Below are positions 52,693 through 61,920 of a stretch of 64,000 bases of DNA, one piece after another. Under the pieces are notes generated by a model. That model saw only the letters and a list, made by a program, of their open reading frames with translations, made no database searches and had not been told where the DNA came from. Position 1 is the first letter of the stretch. Each line of letters starts with the position of its first letter. Origin of the DNA: Pseudomonas marginalis (GTDB lineage Bacteria > Pseudomonadota > Gammaproteobacteria > Pseudomonadales > Pseudomonadaceae); the NCBI RefSeq assembly GCF_001645105.1, contig NZ_LKEG01000022.1:50238-114237 (forward strand), in the 5' to 3' direction. The translations under genes and the position numbers were made by a program.

Positions 52693-53526
52693 TTAGAACG
52701 TGATTTCCATGTTCACCGTCGGCGTTGAGGTGCGGCTACCCCGGCCGCCATCCACGCCGAACTTGTTATGCCAGTACTCGTAACCCACCCCCAGGTACAG
52801 GTTCGACTTGACGCTTTTGCCCGGTCGCACCGCCACCATCAGCGCGGTGCGCATCAGGGCTTCCGGCGCGGTGTCGCGGCCGTGGTAGTCCTCGCCTTTT
52901 TCGCCGACGTAATTGATAAAACCCTGGAATTTTGCCGCGTGGTTGGCGATTTCGAACGGGCGCATCCACGTCAGGTTGAGCAAGTAGGTGTCGTCGAAGG
53001 TGTGGTTCGACTCTTTTGCACCGGGGATGCCGGTGTGGTTCCTTTCCTTGTAGTACATCAGGCTCAGGTCCAGCACGCCGACGGTGTTGAACTTCAAGGT
53101 CGGGCCGATCACCAGCGCGCGCTTATTGGCTGAGGCGAAGTTGTTGTTGCGGTTGGCATCGAAGCCCAGGGTCAGCGCGTAATCCTTGATCAGCCCGGTG
53201 CCCAGCGGCCTATCGAACATCCGCGACGCATACAACTGGTGGCGATACACCGCGTACACCTCACTCCCACCATGATCGGTGCCCTTGCGCGGGTCGCGGC
53301 TGTCGGACAGGAACACATCAAGGTTGAGGAAATTGCTGCCGTACCGGTAGCCGCTGGCGTGGGTAAAGCTGTAGATGCGCTTGCTGAACGCGTCGGGGTT
53401 ATTCGGGTTGGTGAACTGCTGGCCGTAGCGAAATCCTATGCTGTTGTTCATCCATTCCAGCGCGACGGCCTCCCCACCGCCGAGGAGCGTGAGTGCAACG
53501 GTGGCGCCCTGTAATGCCTTTTTCAT
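52693..53526 (-). CDS. Tsx/OmpK-like nucleoside-specific outer-membrane channel
   Basis: 277 residues from the ATG at 53526 with a signal peptide (VALTLLGGGEAVA). The mature start LEWMNNSIGFRYGQQFTNPN, YRYGSNFLNLDVFLSDSRDP, VYRHQLYASRMF and the C-terminal VNMEITF (terminal Phe) are those of the Tsx/OmpK beta-barrel family. Such channels admit nucleosides. It is divergent from the NCS2 permease and near punRC, which fits a purine uptake role. Confidence 0.88.
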   Translation of the reverse strand: MKKALQGATVALTLLGGGEAVALEWMNNSIGFRYGQQFTNPNNPDAFSKRIYSFTHASGYRYGSNFLNLDVFLSDSRDPRKGTDHGGSEVYAVYRHQLYASRMFDRPLGTGLIKDYALTLGFDANRNNNFASANKRALVIGPTLKFNTVGVLDLSLMYYKERNHTGIPGAKESNHTFDDTYLLNLTWMRPFEIANHAAKFQGFINYVGEKGEDYHGRDTAPEALMRTALMVAVRPGKSVKSNLYLGVGYEYWHNKFGVDGGRGSRTSTPTVNMEITF

Positions 53527-53607
53527 TGTTCTAGGTCCTTTGGCGTTCTGGCTCATCTCGGCCGGATTGTTTTTGTAACGCCGATGGAGGGTATCTTGTT
53601 CGATTGA

Positions 53608-53617
53608 TTGTATACAA
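53608..53617. promoter_or_regulatory. Palindrome TTGTATACAA, GntR-type site
   Basis: Perfect 10-bp palindrome in the Tsx/NCS2 divergent promoter. A weaker copy TTGCATACAG follows at about 53642. Sites with a GTATAC core are typical of GntR-family repressors, but no such gene is adjacent. Confidence 0.45.
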
Positions 53618-53684
53618 CTCTATGGACATCCAGTCTGAACATTGCATACAGTGGCCGCACAACAAAAACAGAGAACCCCTCACC

Positions 53685-55187
53685 ATGACTATCCCGAAGG
53701 CGTCACCGCAGCGGCCAGAAGATGAGAATCTCGGCGTCGCCGCCAACATGGCTTACGGCCTGCAACATGTGCTCACCATGTACGGCGGTATCGTCGCGGT
53801 ACCGTTGATCGTCGGCCAGGCAGCCGGGTTGTCGCCGGCAGACATCGGCTTGCTGATTGCTGCGTCATTGTTTGCCGGTGGCTTGGCCACGCTATTGCAG
53901 ACCTTGGGGCTGCCGTTTTTCGGCTGTCAGTTGCCGCTGGTGCAGGGCGTCTCGTTTGCCGGTGTGGCAACCATGGTGGCGATTGTCGGCAGCGATGGCG
54001 CTGGCGGGGTGCCGGCGATTCTCGGGGCGGTGATGGCCGCGTCGTTTATCGGGCTACTGATTACCCCGGTGTTTTCGCGGATCACCAAGTTTTTCCCGCC
54101 GCTGGTGACGGGTATTGTGATCACCACTATCGGCCTGACCCTGATGCCCGTTGCGGCGCGCTGGGCCATGGGCGGCAACAGCCGCGCCGCGGATTTCGGC
54201 AGCATGTCAAATATCGGCCTGGCGGCATTGACCCTGGTGCTGGTGTTGCTGCTGAGCAAGATCGGCAGCGCGACCATTTCGCGCTTGTCGATCCTGCTGG
54301 CGATGGTGATCGGCACCGTGATTGCAGTGTTCCTCGGCATGGCCGATTTTTCCGGCGTGACCCAGGGGCCGATGTTCGGTTTCCCCACGCCATTCCATTT
54401 CGGCATGCCCACCTTCCATGTCGCCGCGATCATTTCCATGTGCATCGTGGTGATGGTGACCCTGGTCGAGACCTCGGCGGACATCCTGGCCGTGGGTGAA
54501 ATCATCGACACCAAGGTCGATTCCAAACGCCTCGGCAATGGCCTGCGCGCCGACATGCTGTCGAGTATGTTTGCGCCGATCTTCGGGTCCTTCACCCAGA
54601 GTGCCTTCGCCCAGAACGTCGGCCTGGTCGCGGTTACCGGGGTCAAGAGCCGCTTTGTGGTGGCCACGGGCGGGCTGTTCCTGGTGGTCCTCGGCCTGCT
54701 GCCCTTTATGGGGCGTGTGATCGCGGCGGTGCCCACCTCGGTGCTGGGCGGGGCGGGGATTGTGCTGTTCGGCACTGTGGCAGCCAGCGGTATCCGCACC
54801 TTGTCCAAGGTCGATTACCGCAACAACATGAACTTGATCATCGTGGCGACATCCATCGGTTTTGGCATGATCCCGATTGCTGCGCCGAGCTTCTACGATC
54901 ACTTCCCGAGTTGGTTTGCGACCATCTTTCACTCGGGGATCAGCTCCTCGGCGATCATGGCGATCCTGCTGAACCTGGCGTTCAACCATTTCACCGTGGG
55001 TAATTCGGACCAGCAATCGGTGTTTGTGGCGGGGACTGAGCGCAGTTTGTGCTTCCGTGATGTGTCGGAACTGCGTGATGGGGATTACTTCAAAGGCGGC
55101 AAGCTGTTTGATGCCGAGGGCAGGGAGATCCCGTTGGTGGCGGAGGTGTCGAGGAAGGTCACCAAGCCCGAGGCTAGCGAGGCCTGA
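53685..55187 (+). CDS. NCS2 (uracil-xanthine family) nucleobase permease
   Basis: 500 residues, about 14 TM segments: AYGLQHVLTMYGGIVAVPLIV at the start and the NAT signature QNVGLVAVTGVKSR, which is the xanthine/urate (UacT/XanQ) form rather than the uracil one. The Glu in VTLVETSADILAVGEI is the expected substrate-binding acid. The C-terminal soluble tail (YFKGGKLFDAEGREIPLV) is longer than in UraA. Likely imports xanthine or urate. The ATG at 53685 is chosen by family start; 27 codons lie open upstream. Confidence 0.9.
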   Translation: MTIPKASPQRPEDENLGVAANMAYGLQHVLTMYGGIVAVPLIVGQAAGLSPADIGLLIAASLFAGGLATLLQTLGLPFFGCQLPLVQGVSFAGVATMVAIVGSDGAGGVPAILGAVMAASFIGLLITPVFSRITKFFPPLVTGIVITTIGLTLMPVAARWAMGGNSRAADFGSMSNIGLAALTLVLVLLLSKIGSATISRLSILLAMVIGTVIAVFLGMADFSGVTQGPMFGFPTPFHFGMPTFHVAAIISMCIVVMVTLVETSADILAVGEIIDTKVDSKRLGNGLRADMLSSMFAPIFGSFTQSAFAQNVGLVAVTGVKSRFVVATGGLFLVVLGLLPFMGRVIAAVPTSVLGGAGIVLFGTVAASGIRTLSKVDYRNNMNLIIVATSIGFGMIPIAAPSFYDHFPSWFATIFHSGISSSAIMAILLNLAFNHFTVGNSDQQSVFVAGTERSLCFRDVSELRDGDYFKGGKLFDAEGREIPLVAEVSRKVTKPEASEA

Positions 55188-55188
55188 A

Positions 55189-55277
55189 TGTGGGAGGGGG
55201 CTTGCCCCCGATTACGGTGTGTCAGCTGAGTGATTGGCTCCTGACACACCGCTATCGGGGGCAAGCCCCCTCCCACA
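55189..55277. repeat. REPIN (paired inverted REP palindromes)
   Basis: TGTGGGAGGGGGCTTGCCCC and its inverted copy, with a spacer that itself forms GTGTGTCAG/CTGACACAC. Between convergent genes. Confidence 0.9.
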
Positions 55278-55302
55278 ATTGGAATGCATCCAGCTTGAGC
55301 AT

Positions 55303-56235
55303 TCAGCCCGCCTTGAGCACGTTGTGCGGTACTGAACACACCTCATCCAGAAACTTCACCACCGTCCCCATGCACGCCTGGCGTTCTTCCACATGCGGCA
55401 TGTGGCTGGAGTCTTCAAACAGCGCCCAACGCACATCTGCGATTTCATCCAGGAACGGTTTGACCACCAACGGCGTCGCTTCGTCGTGCCGGCCGGAAAT
55501 CACCAGCGTCGGCACGTTGATGGCCGACAGGCGGCCAATGGATTTCCAGTCCTTCAAGCTCCCGATCACATGGAATTCGGTCGGGCCGCTCATGGCGTGG
55601 TACACCGTCGGGTCCGCATCGACCTGGGCGAAAGTGCGTGCTACTTCTTCCGGCCACGGGTTGACCCGGCACACGTGATGGTCATAAAACACCCGCGACG
55701 CCGCGAGGTATTCCGGGTCCTGATAGGTGCCGGCGGCTTCATGCTTGAGCAGGGTTTCATGCACACCTTCCGGCAACAATTTGCGCAGGCGGTTGGCTTC
55801 GCTGACCCAGGTGCGCATGCACGTCGGCGAGTTGGCCGGGATGAAGGCGCGCAGGCCCTTGGGTTGCAAAATCGCATGTTCACTGCCGAGCATGCCACCC
55901 CAGGACTGGCCGAGGATCGCGTAGTTATCGCTGATCTGCAGGTGGTCCAGCAGGTTATTCAGTTCTTCGAGGAACAGGCCCACGGTCCAGAAAGACGGGT
56001 CTTTGTCAGGCAGATGGGTGGAGCGGCCGTTGCCCAACTGGTCGTAGTGGATCACGGCGTGGCCGCTGGCGGCGACGTCCTTGAAGGCATCTACATAGTC
56101 ATGCGTGCATCCGGGGCCGCCGTGGATAACCACCAAGGGGGTGCGGCCGCTGGAGAGGTCACCGGTGACGCGGTACCAGGTTTGATAGGCGCCAAACGCC
56201 GCATAGCCTTCGCGGATCTTTTCGATGAATTCCAT
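55303..56235 (-). CDS. Proline iminopeptidase-like hydrolase, PipA-type
   Basis: 310 residues, alpha/beta hydrolase of family S33. The oxyanion motif [14 protein letters not shown], nucleophile GQSWGGMLG, acid in [11 protein letters not shown] and catalytic His in [10 protein letters not shown] are all present. Such peptidases stand next to plant-responsive LuxR solos (PsoR, OryR, PipR) and are their targets. A lux-box-like palindrome is centred about 70 bp upstream of its start. AGGGC precedes the ATG at 56235. The substrate is a peptide or amide, not determined here. Confidence 0.9.
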
Positions 56236-56295
56236 TTCGTGCCCTGCTCTGAAAAAAGGATCAGGGACACGATAAGGCGTCACGGAAATTTAAGT

Positions 56296-56315
56296 AACTA
56301 GCAAAACAGCTAGGT
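56296..56315. promoter_or_regulatory. lux-box-like palindrome upstream of first peptidase
   Basis: On the minus strand ACCTAGCTGTTTTGCTAGTT: it fits the CT-N12-AG lux-box core with matching inner bases. It lies between the LuxR solo's stop and the peptidase start, 61 bp before the latter. Confidence 0.72.
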
Positions 56316-56327
56316 TTTGCCGGACGG

Positions 56328-57113
56328 TCAGTCCTCCAGCAGGCGGTAATGAGTGGCGCGAACCACCGCCTGTACGCGGTTCTTGGCCCCCAGCTTGTGC
56401 ATCGCCGAGGCCAGGTGCAGGGTGACCACCGCCAATGAGCGGCTCAGTTGCGTGGCTATTTCAGCGGCGGTCAGGCCGTCGGCGGCCCATTTGAGGCACT
56501 CGCGTTCGCGTTTGGTCAGGTGAATATGCGGGTAAGTGCGCAGTTCCTTGCTGAACAGCGGGTAGGCCGCTTCCTGCAAGGCGTGGGAAATCAGGCTGAA
56601 ATCCGACAAGGTCTGCTGCGCATCCTGCAGCACACTGTGGGCCTTGCCGGTGCGCAAGCCGGTCAGCGAGGCGAAGCCGCCGCGTGGCAGGTGGATCGGC
56701 ACGCTGACGCCGCAGGTCAACTGCTGGTCATGCAGGTAGGTCGACACCGGGGCGTGGCAGGGATCGATGATCTTTTGCAGGGGGGTGTCGACCTTGACAT
56801 CGTAGGACCACACGAAGGGCGACACCGTACTCAGGGCCAGATGTTGCACCGGATCGATCTGGTAGAAGCCCTTGCTGCACCATAATGCGTGCCAGTCGGG
56901 CGGGGTATTGCGCAGTTCCAGCACCGAAGGGGTGATCAAGGCGCCATCCTGGTCGATCGGCACCGGGGTGTAGTCATACACCAGTGCATCGAAACCCAAC
57001 TGCTGGGCGAGGATAAACGTGTTGTCCATCTGCTCGTCCAGGCTCCTGCCCGGCATCAGACGGTGATTTAAGGCAGTAAGCTTGGCCAGCATCCGTTCTG
57101 CTCCCGAATTCAT
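56328..57113 (-). CDS. LuxR-solo transcriptional regulator, PipR-like
   Basis: 261 residues (ATG at 57113; an ATG at 57146 is possible). Autoinducer-type domain at about 20-170 and a LuxR helix-turn-helix at 195-255 (LTKRERECLKWAADGLTAAEIA, VTLHLASAMHKLGAKNRVQAV). In TraR numbering the pocket reads Trp57 kept and Tyr61 changed to Trp (PPDWHALWCSKGF), Asp70 and Trp85 kept. No luxI is nearby. Flanked by two peptidase genes and a peptide ABC transporter, exactly the setting of PipR in poplar-associated Pseudomonas, which responds to plant-derived compounds and peptides. Confidence 0.88.
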   Translation of the reverse strand: MNSGAERMLAKLTALNHRLMPGRSLDEQMDNTFILAQQLGFDALVYDYTPVPIDQDGALITPSVLELRNTPPDWHALWCSKGFYQIDPVQHLALSTVSPFVWSYDVKVDTPLQKIIDPCHAPVSTYLHDQQLTCGVSVPIHLPRGGFASLTGLRTGKAHSVLQDAQQTLSDFSLISHALQEAAYPLFSKELRTYPHIHLTKRERECLKWAADGLTAAEIATQLSRSLAVVTLHLASAMHKLGAKNRVQAVVRATHYRLLED

Positions 57114-57172
57114 TTGAATCTCGACTTGCTGCAAGTAGAATGCCACGCCCCGGCGAAGGACTGCCAGGCCAA

Positions 57173-57192
57173 ACCTATAAGAAATGCTAGGT
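57173..57192. promoter_or_regulatory. lux-box-like palindrome upstream of second peptidase
   Basis: ACCTATAAGAAATGCTAGGT: CT-N12-AG with one inner mismatch from the first box. It lies 82 bp before the hydrolase at 57275 and between it and the divergent luxR gene, so it may control both. Confidence 0.72.
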
Positions 57193-57274
57193 TATGGACG
57201 CGCGGCATCCTCGGTAGTGTTGGTCGATAAACGGCCGCTACCTGCCAGGCCGACACAACACAAGGAATGTATGC

Positions 57275-58162
57275 ATGTGGCGTGAAATTGCCCCCGACCA
57301 GCAGTACGACGTGCAAGTCGACGGCCATAACCTCGTGGTCTACAGCTTTGGCGAAGGCGATGAGGTGCTGCTGTGCCTCAACGGCGGGCCGGGCCTGCCG
57401 TGTGACTACCTGCGCGACGCCCATGGCTGGCTCAAGGAACACAACCTGCGAGTGGTTGCATTCGACCAGCTTGGCACGGGCGCATCAGCCAGACCCACCG
57501 ACGTTTCGCTGTGGGAAATCGGCCGATATGTCGAAGAAGTCGAAACCGTGCGCCAAGCCCTGGGCCTGGGCCGCGTGCATCTGCTCGGGCATTCCTGGGG
57601 CGGCTGGCTGGGCATCGAATACGCCATCCGTTACCCCGACGCGCTGAAAAGCCTGATCCTCGAAAACACCGTCGGTGACATTCCGCACCTGTCCCAGGAG
57701 CTCGAACGCCTGCGTGGCGCCCTCGGCAGCGAAACCGTGGCGATGATGCAGCGCCACGAAGCCATGGGCACCCTGGACCACCCGCAGTACCAGGCAGCGA
57801 TCACGTTGCTCAACTACCGCCACGTGTGCCGTCTCGACGAATGGCCCGAGCCGGTCAAACGTTCCCTCGGCGACTGGAACATGGGCCCTTACGAAACCAT
57901 GCAAGGCCCCAACGAGTTCCTCTACATCGGTAACCTCAAAGACTGGAACCGCATCCCTGAGATGGCCGCGTTCACGATGCCGATCCTGATCACTACCGGC
58001 CAGCACGACGAACTCACCCCGGCCTGTGCCCTGCGCATGAAAATGGCGGCTAAACACGCCCAATTGCACGTTTTCCCCAACAGCAGCCATATGCCCTTTT
58101 ATGAGGAACCCCAGGCGTACTTCCCGGTGCTGTTGGACTTCCTTGCGCGTCATCGAGGCTGA
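57275..58162 (+). CDS. Second proline iminopeptidase-like hydrolase
   Basis: 295 residues, family S33 again: oxyanion motif CLNGGPGLPCDYL (Asn where the first peptidase has His), nucleophile GHSWGGWLG, acid in TGQHDELTP and His in NSSHMPFYEE. It is a paralogue of the enzyme at 55303, read in the opposite direction. AAGGA precedes the ATG. It begins the operon that continues with the peptide transporter, four bases before the first permease, so its product probably acts on what the transporter brings in. Confidence 0.9.
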   Translation: MWREIAPDQQYDVQVDGHNLVVYSFGEGDEVLLCLNGGPGLPCDYLRDAHGWLKEHNLRVVAFDQLGTGASARPTDVSLWEIGRYVEEVETVRQALGLGRVHLLGHSWGGWLGIEYAIRYPDALKSLILENTVGDIPHLSQELERLRGALGSETVAMMQRHEAMGTLDHPQYQAAITLLNYRHVCRLDEWPEPVKRSLGDWNMGPYETMQGPNEFLYIGNLKDWNRIPEMAAFTMPILITTGQHDELTPACALRMKMAAKHAQLHVFPNSSHMPFYEEPQAYFPVLLDFLARHRG

Positions 58163-58165
58163 CGG

Positions 58166-59113
58166 ATGAACCTGGCGCGCTACCGTTTTGTCCTGTCCCG
58201 GCCGCTGCAGTTGCTGCCGGTGCTGTTTGGCATCAGCCTGATTACCTTTGTGCTGGTGCGCTCGATTCCCGGCGACCCGGCCCGTGCCCTGCTGGGTTCG
58301 CGCAGCACGCCCGACGCCTTGCTGAAAATCCGCGCCCAGTACGGCCTCGACCAGCCGTTGTGGCTGCAATATTTCTACTTCCTGAAAAATCTGCTCAAGG
58401 GCGACCTCGGCCAATCGCTGCTGTACAAGGTCGACGCGCTCAAGCTGATCGTCACCCGCATCGAACCCACGCTGGTATTGGTGCTCGGCAGCGTGGTGCT
58501 GGCGCTGCTGATCGCGGTGCCGCTGGCGACGTTGGCCGCGCGTAACAAGGGCGGCTGGGCGGATAACCTGATCCGCGTGTTCACCACGGTCGGCCTGGGC
58601 ATGCCGGCGTTCTGGCTGGGCTTGATGCTGATCCTGTTGCTGAGCGTGCAGTGGGGCTTGTTTCCCGTGTCCGGTTACGGTCGTACCTGGCTGGACAAGG
58701 CGCATCACATGGTGCTGCCGTGCCTGACCATCGCCCTGGCGCTGTCGGCGGTGCTGGTGCGCAACCTGCGGGCGAGCATGCTGATGGAGTTGCAGGCTGA
58801 CCATGTCACCGCCGCCCGGGCTCGTGGGCTGTCGGAAGCCGCCGTGTTTCGCCGCCATGTGCTGCCCAATTCCCTGGTGCCGGCGGTCAACCTGCTGGCG
58901 GTGAATATCGGCTGGCTGATCAGCGGCACGGTGGTGATCGAAAGCCTGTTTGCCATTCCCGGCATCGGCCAGTTGCTGGTGCGCGGCATTTTCACCCGCG
59001 ACTACATGGTGGTGCAGGGCGTCGCCATGGTGCTCGCCTGCGCGACAGTGGTGGTCAACTTCATCGCCGACGTGGTGACCGTGGCCCTCGACCCACGGGT
59101 GAAGATGCAATGA
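58166..59113 (+). CDS. Peptide ABC transporter permease, DppB-like
   Basis: 315 residues, six TM segments, opening with RPLQLLPVLFGISLITFVLVRS and PGDPARALLG, the standard DppB/OppB start. The ATPase-contact loop is HVTAARARGLSEAAVFRRHVLPNSL. Inner-membrane pore subunit of a dipeptide/oligopeptide importer. The stop overlaps the next start (ATGA). Confidence 0.92.
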   Translation: MNLARYRFVLSRPLQLLPVLFGISLITFVLVRSIPGDPARALLGSRSTPDALLKIRAQYGLDQPLWLQYFYFLKNLLKGDLGQSLLYKVDALKLIVTRIEPTLVLVLGSVVLALLIAVPLATLAARNKGGWADNLIRVFTTVGLGMPAFWLGLMLILLLSVQWGLFPVSGYGRTWLDKAHHMVLPCLTIALALSAVLVRNLRASMLMELQADHVTAARARGLSEAAVFRRHVLPNSLVPAVNLLAVNIGWLISGTVVIESLFAIPGIGQLLVRGIFTRDYMVVQGVAMVLACATVVVNFIADVVTVALDPRVKMQ

Positions 59114-59967
59114 GCAGCCGCCCGTTGATTGCCCCATGGCGTTTGCGCCTGCGTTTTGGTTTTCGCAATGGCCGCCTGACGGCTGCGTGGGGCCTGTTGA
59201 TTTTGCTGGTGTGGCTGGCGCTGGCGCTGTGTGCGCCGTGGATTGCACCTTATGACCCGATTGCGCAAAACACCGATATCAGTTTGCTCGGCCCGAGCCT
59301 TGCTCATCCCTTTGGCACGGATAACTACGGTAGGGACATCCTGTCGCGGGTCATCTGGGGCGCGCGCATTGACCTGCAGTTGGCCATCGTCGGGGTGATT
59401 TTCCCGTTCATGATCGGCACCTTTGTCGGCGCGGTGTCGGGCTATATCGGCGGGCGTTTCGACAGTTTCTGCATGCGCCTGATCGACGTGATCCTGGCAT
59501 TCCCGTTCCTGGTGTTGATGCTGGCGATCATGGCCATCCTCGGTCCAGGCCTGAAGAGTTTCTATATCGCCATGGCGTTGGTGGGCTGGGTGTCGTATGC
59601 ACGGCTGATCCGCTCGCAAATCCTGGTGCTCAAGGAAAGCGACTTTGCCCTGGCCGCCAAGAGCCTGGGCTTTGGCCATGGGCGCATTCTGTTCCGGCAT
59701 TTATTGCCTAACGCCATGTTCGGCTCGATCGTGTTTTCCATGTCTGACGCCGTATTGGTGCTGCTCAATGGCGCCGCCGTGAGTTACCTGGGCCTGGGCG
59801 TGCAACCGCCGACCGCCGAGTGGGGGACGATGGTGGCCGAGGGGCAAGCCTTTATCACCACCGCGTGGTGGATCTGCACCTTCCCAGGGCTGGCCATCGT
59901 GACCTTGGCCATGGGCTTCAGCTTGCTGGCGGATGGCGTGGCGCAAGTGCTGGGGGATCGCTCATGA
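59110..59967 (+). CDS. Peptide ABC transporter permease, DppC-like
   Basis: 285 residues, six TM segments with the DppC N-terminal extension (APWIAPYDPIAQNTDI) and HPFGTDNYGRDILSRVIWGAR. Contact loop ALAAKSLGFGHGRILFRHLLPN. Second pore subunit. Start overlaps the previous stop and stop overlaps the next start by 4 bp. Confidence 0.92.
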   Translation: MSSRPLIAPWRLRLRFGFRNGRLTAAWGLLILLVWLALALCAPWIAPYDPIAQNTDISLLGPSLAHPFGTDNYGRDILSRVIWGARIDLQLAIVGVIFPFMIGTFVGAVSGYIGGRFDSFCMRLIDVILAFPFLVLMLAIMAILGPGLKSFYIAMALVGWVSYARLIRSQILVLKESDFALAAKSLGFGHGRILFRHLLPNAMFGSIVFSMSDAVLVLLNGAAVSYLGLGVQPPTAEWGTMVAEGQAFITTAWWICTFPGLAIVTLAMGFSLLADGVAQVLGDRS

Positions 59968-60920
59968 GCGTGCTGCAGGTGCGCGATCTCAGCGTGATCG
60001 CCAACAATGCCGGGCGCGAGGTGACCTTGGTCGACCGCGTGTCTTTCGATCTGGCCGAGGGCGAAATCCTTGGCTTGGTGGGTGAGAGCGGCTCGGGCAA
60101 GACCATGGCCTGTCGCGGTCTTATGCGCTTGCTGCCATCGCCCAACCTGCGGGTGCAGGGCGGTGCTGTAAGGCTGGCCGGGCAGGACCTGTTGCAGCTG
60201 GATGATGCGGGGATGCGCGCGATACGCGGCGGGCAACTGGGCATGATTTTCCAGAACCCCAGCAGCCACCTTGATCCGCTGATGCGCATCGGCGAACAGA
60301 TTGCCGAAGGCATTCGCCTGCACCAAGGTGCATCGAAGAAAGACGCCCGGCTGCAGGCCATCGACGTGTTGCGCCAGGTGGGCATTCCCGATCCCCAGGC
60401 GCGCATCGACAACTACCCCCACGAGTTTTCCGGCGGCATGCGCCAGCGCGCAATGATCGCCGTGGCGCTGGGCTGCAACCCGAAAGTGCTGATCGCCGAC
60501 GAGCCGACCACCGCCCTGGATGTGACGGTGCAGGCGCAAATCCTGCGGCTGTTGCTGGACCTGCGCGATCAACGCGGGCTGTCGATCATCATGATCACCC
60601 ACGACCTCGGCGTGGTCGCGCAAACCTGCGACGCCATTGCCGTGATGTATGCCGGGCGCCTCTGCGAGCACGGCAGCAAATACGACCTGCTGGCCCGGCC
60701 ACAGCACCCGTACACCGCCGGTTTGATCGACTGTCAGCCTGCCCACAGCAGTGGCCACGCCTTGCTGCGCACCATCCCCGGGCAGCCGCCGTTACTGGAT
60801 GCATTGCCCGCCGGCTGCCGGTTCAACCCGCGTTGCCCGCAGGTCGGCGCCTTGTGTACCGAGGTGCTGCCGGAAGGCGCGCGCGTCGCCTGTCATTACC
60901 CGTTGGGAGCGCAGCCATGA
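59964..60920 (+). CDS. Peptide ABC transporter ATPase, DppD-like
   Basis: 318 residues. Walker [20 protein letters not shown]-loop [18 protein letters not shown], signature [15 protein letters not shown], Walker [15 protein letters not shown], and the Cys-rich C-terminal OppD/F motif ([14 protein letters not shown]) that binds an iron-sulfur cluster in relatives. Energises peptide uptake with DppF. Confidence 0.92.
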   Translation: MSVLQVRDLSVIANNAGREVTLVDRVSFDLAEGEILGLVGESGSGKTMACRGLMRLLPSPNLRVQGGAVRLAGQDLLQLDDAGMRAIRGGQLGMIFQNPSSHLDPLMRIGEQIAEGIRLHQGASKKDARLQAIDVLRQVGIPDPQARIDNYPHEFSGGMRQRAMIAVALGCNPKVLIADEPTTALDVTVQAQILRLLLDLRDQRGLSIIMITHDLGVVAQTCDAIAVMYAGRLCEHGSKYDLLARPQHPYTAGLIDCQPAHSSGHALLRTIPGQPPLLDALPAGCRFNPRCPQVGALCTEVLPEGARVACHYPLGAQP

Positions 60921-61888
60921 GCCTGTTGCAGATCAAGGACCTCGAGGTGAAGTTTGCCGCGTCGGGCACCGGCCTGTTCGGTTTGAACAAGCAGTGGGTG
61001 AGGGCGGTGAACGGTGTGTCGCTGAACCTGGCGGCGGGCGAAACCCTGGGGCTGGTCGGCGAGTCCGGCAGCGGCAAAAGCACCCTGGGCCGCGCCATTC
61101 TGCACCTCAACCCGATCAGCGCCGGGCAGGTGTTGTTTGATGGCGTCGACATGGCCCACGGCAGCGCCATCGACATCACCCGCCTGCGACATGAAACCGC
61201 GATGATCTTCCAGGACCCGTACGCCGCGCTGAACCCGCGCCACACCATCGGCGAAACCATCGCTGAAGTGCTGCGGGTGCAGCGCAAGGTGGCGCCGCAG
61301 CAGATTCCCGCGCGCGTGAATGAGCTGCTCGACCTGGTCGGCCTGCGCCCCGAACTCGCCGACCGCAAACCCGGCTCCCTCAGCGGCGGGCAATGCCAGC
61401 GCGTCGGCATTGCCCGGGCGCTGGCAGTGGAGCCACGACTGATCATCGCCGATGAGTGCGTGGCGGCGCTGGACGTGTCGATTCAGGGCCAGATCATCAA
61501 CCTGCTGCTGGAACTGCAACAGCGCATGAACCTGGCGATCCTGTTCATCGCCCATGACCTCGCCATCGTGCGCCGCCTGTGCGACCGCGTGGCGGTGATG
61601 TATTTGGGCAAGATTGTCGAGGAAGGCCCGGTGGAGGCGGTCTTTACGACGCCACGCCATCCGTACACGGCGGCGCTGATCCAGGCGATTCCCGAGATTG
61701 ACCCGCATCGGCCGTTACCTACGGAGCCCTTACCGGGTGAACCCCCGAGCCCACTGAATTTGCCTACGGGCTGTGCCTTTCACCCGCGTTGCCGGCATGC
61801 CCGCTCCATGTGTTCCGTGGTGTTGCCGCCGACGCATTTCCTGCACGAGCATCGGTACAGTTGCGTGCTTGAAGAACCTTTGCTTTAA
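60917..61888 (+). CDS. Peptide ABC transporter ATPase, DppF-like
   Basis: 323 residues. Walker [20 protein letters not shown]-loop IFQDPYAALNPRHTIGET, signature LSGGQCQRVGIARAL (Cys where Arg is usual), Walker B LIIADECVAALDVS (Cys replaces Pro) and C-terminal CAFHPRCRHARSMC. Partner of the DppD-like ATPase. The ATG at 60917 overlaps the previous stop. Confidence 0.91.
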   Translation: MSLLQIKDLEVKFAASGTGLFGLNKQWVRAVNGVSLNLAAGETLGLVGESGSGKSTLGRAILHLNPISAGQVLFDGVDMAHGSAIDITRLRHETAMIFQDPYAALNPRHTIGETIAEVLRVQRKVAPQQIPARVNELLDLVGLRPELADRKPGSLSGGQCQRVGIARALAVEPRLIIADECVAALDVSIQGQIINLLLELQQRMNLAILFIAHDLAIVRRLCDRVAVMYLGKIVEEGPVEAVFTTPRHPYTAALIQAIPEIDPHRPLPTEPLPGEPPSPLNLPTGCAFHPRCRHARSMCSVVLPPTHFLHEHRYSCVLEEPLL

Positions 61889-61920
61889 CCCTCTGCCATT
61901 CATTAACAAGGAGTTGTGAT

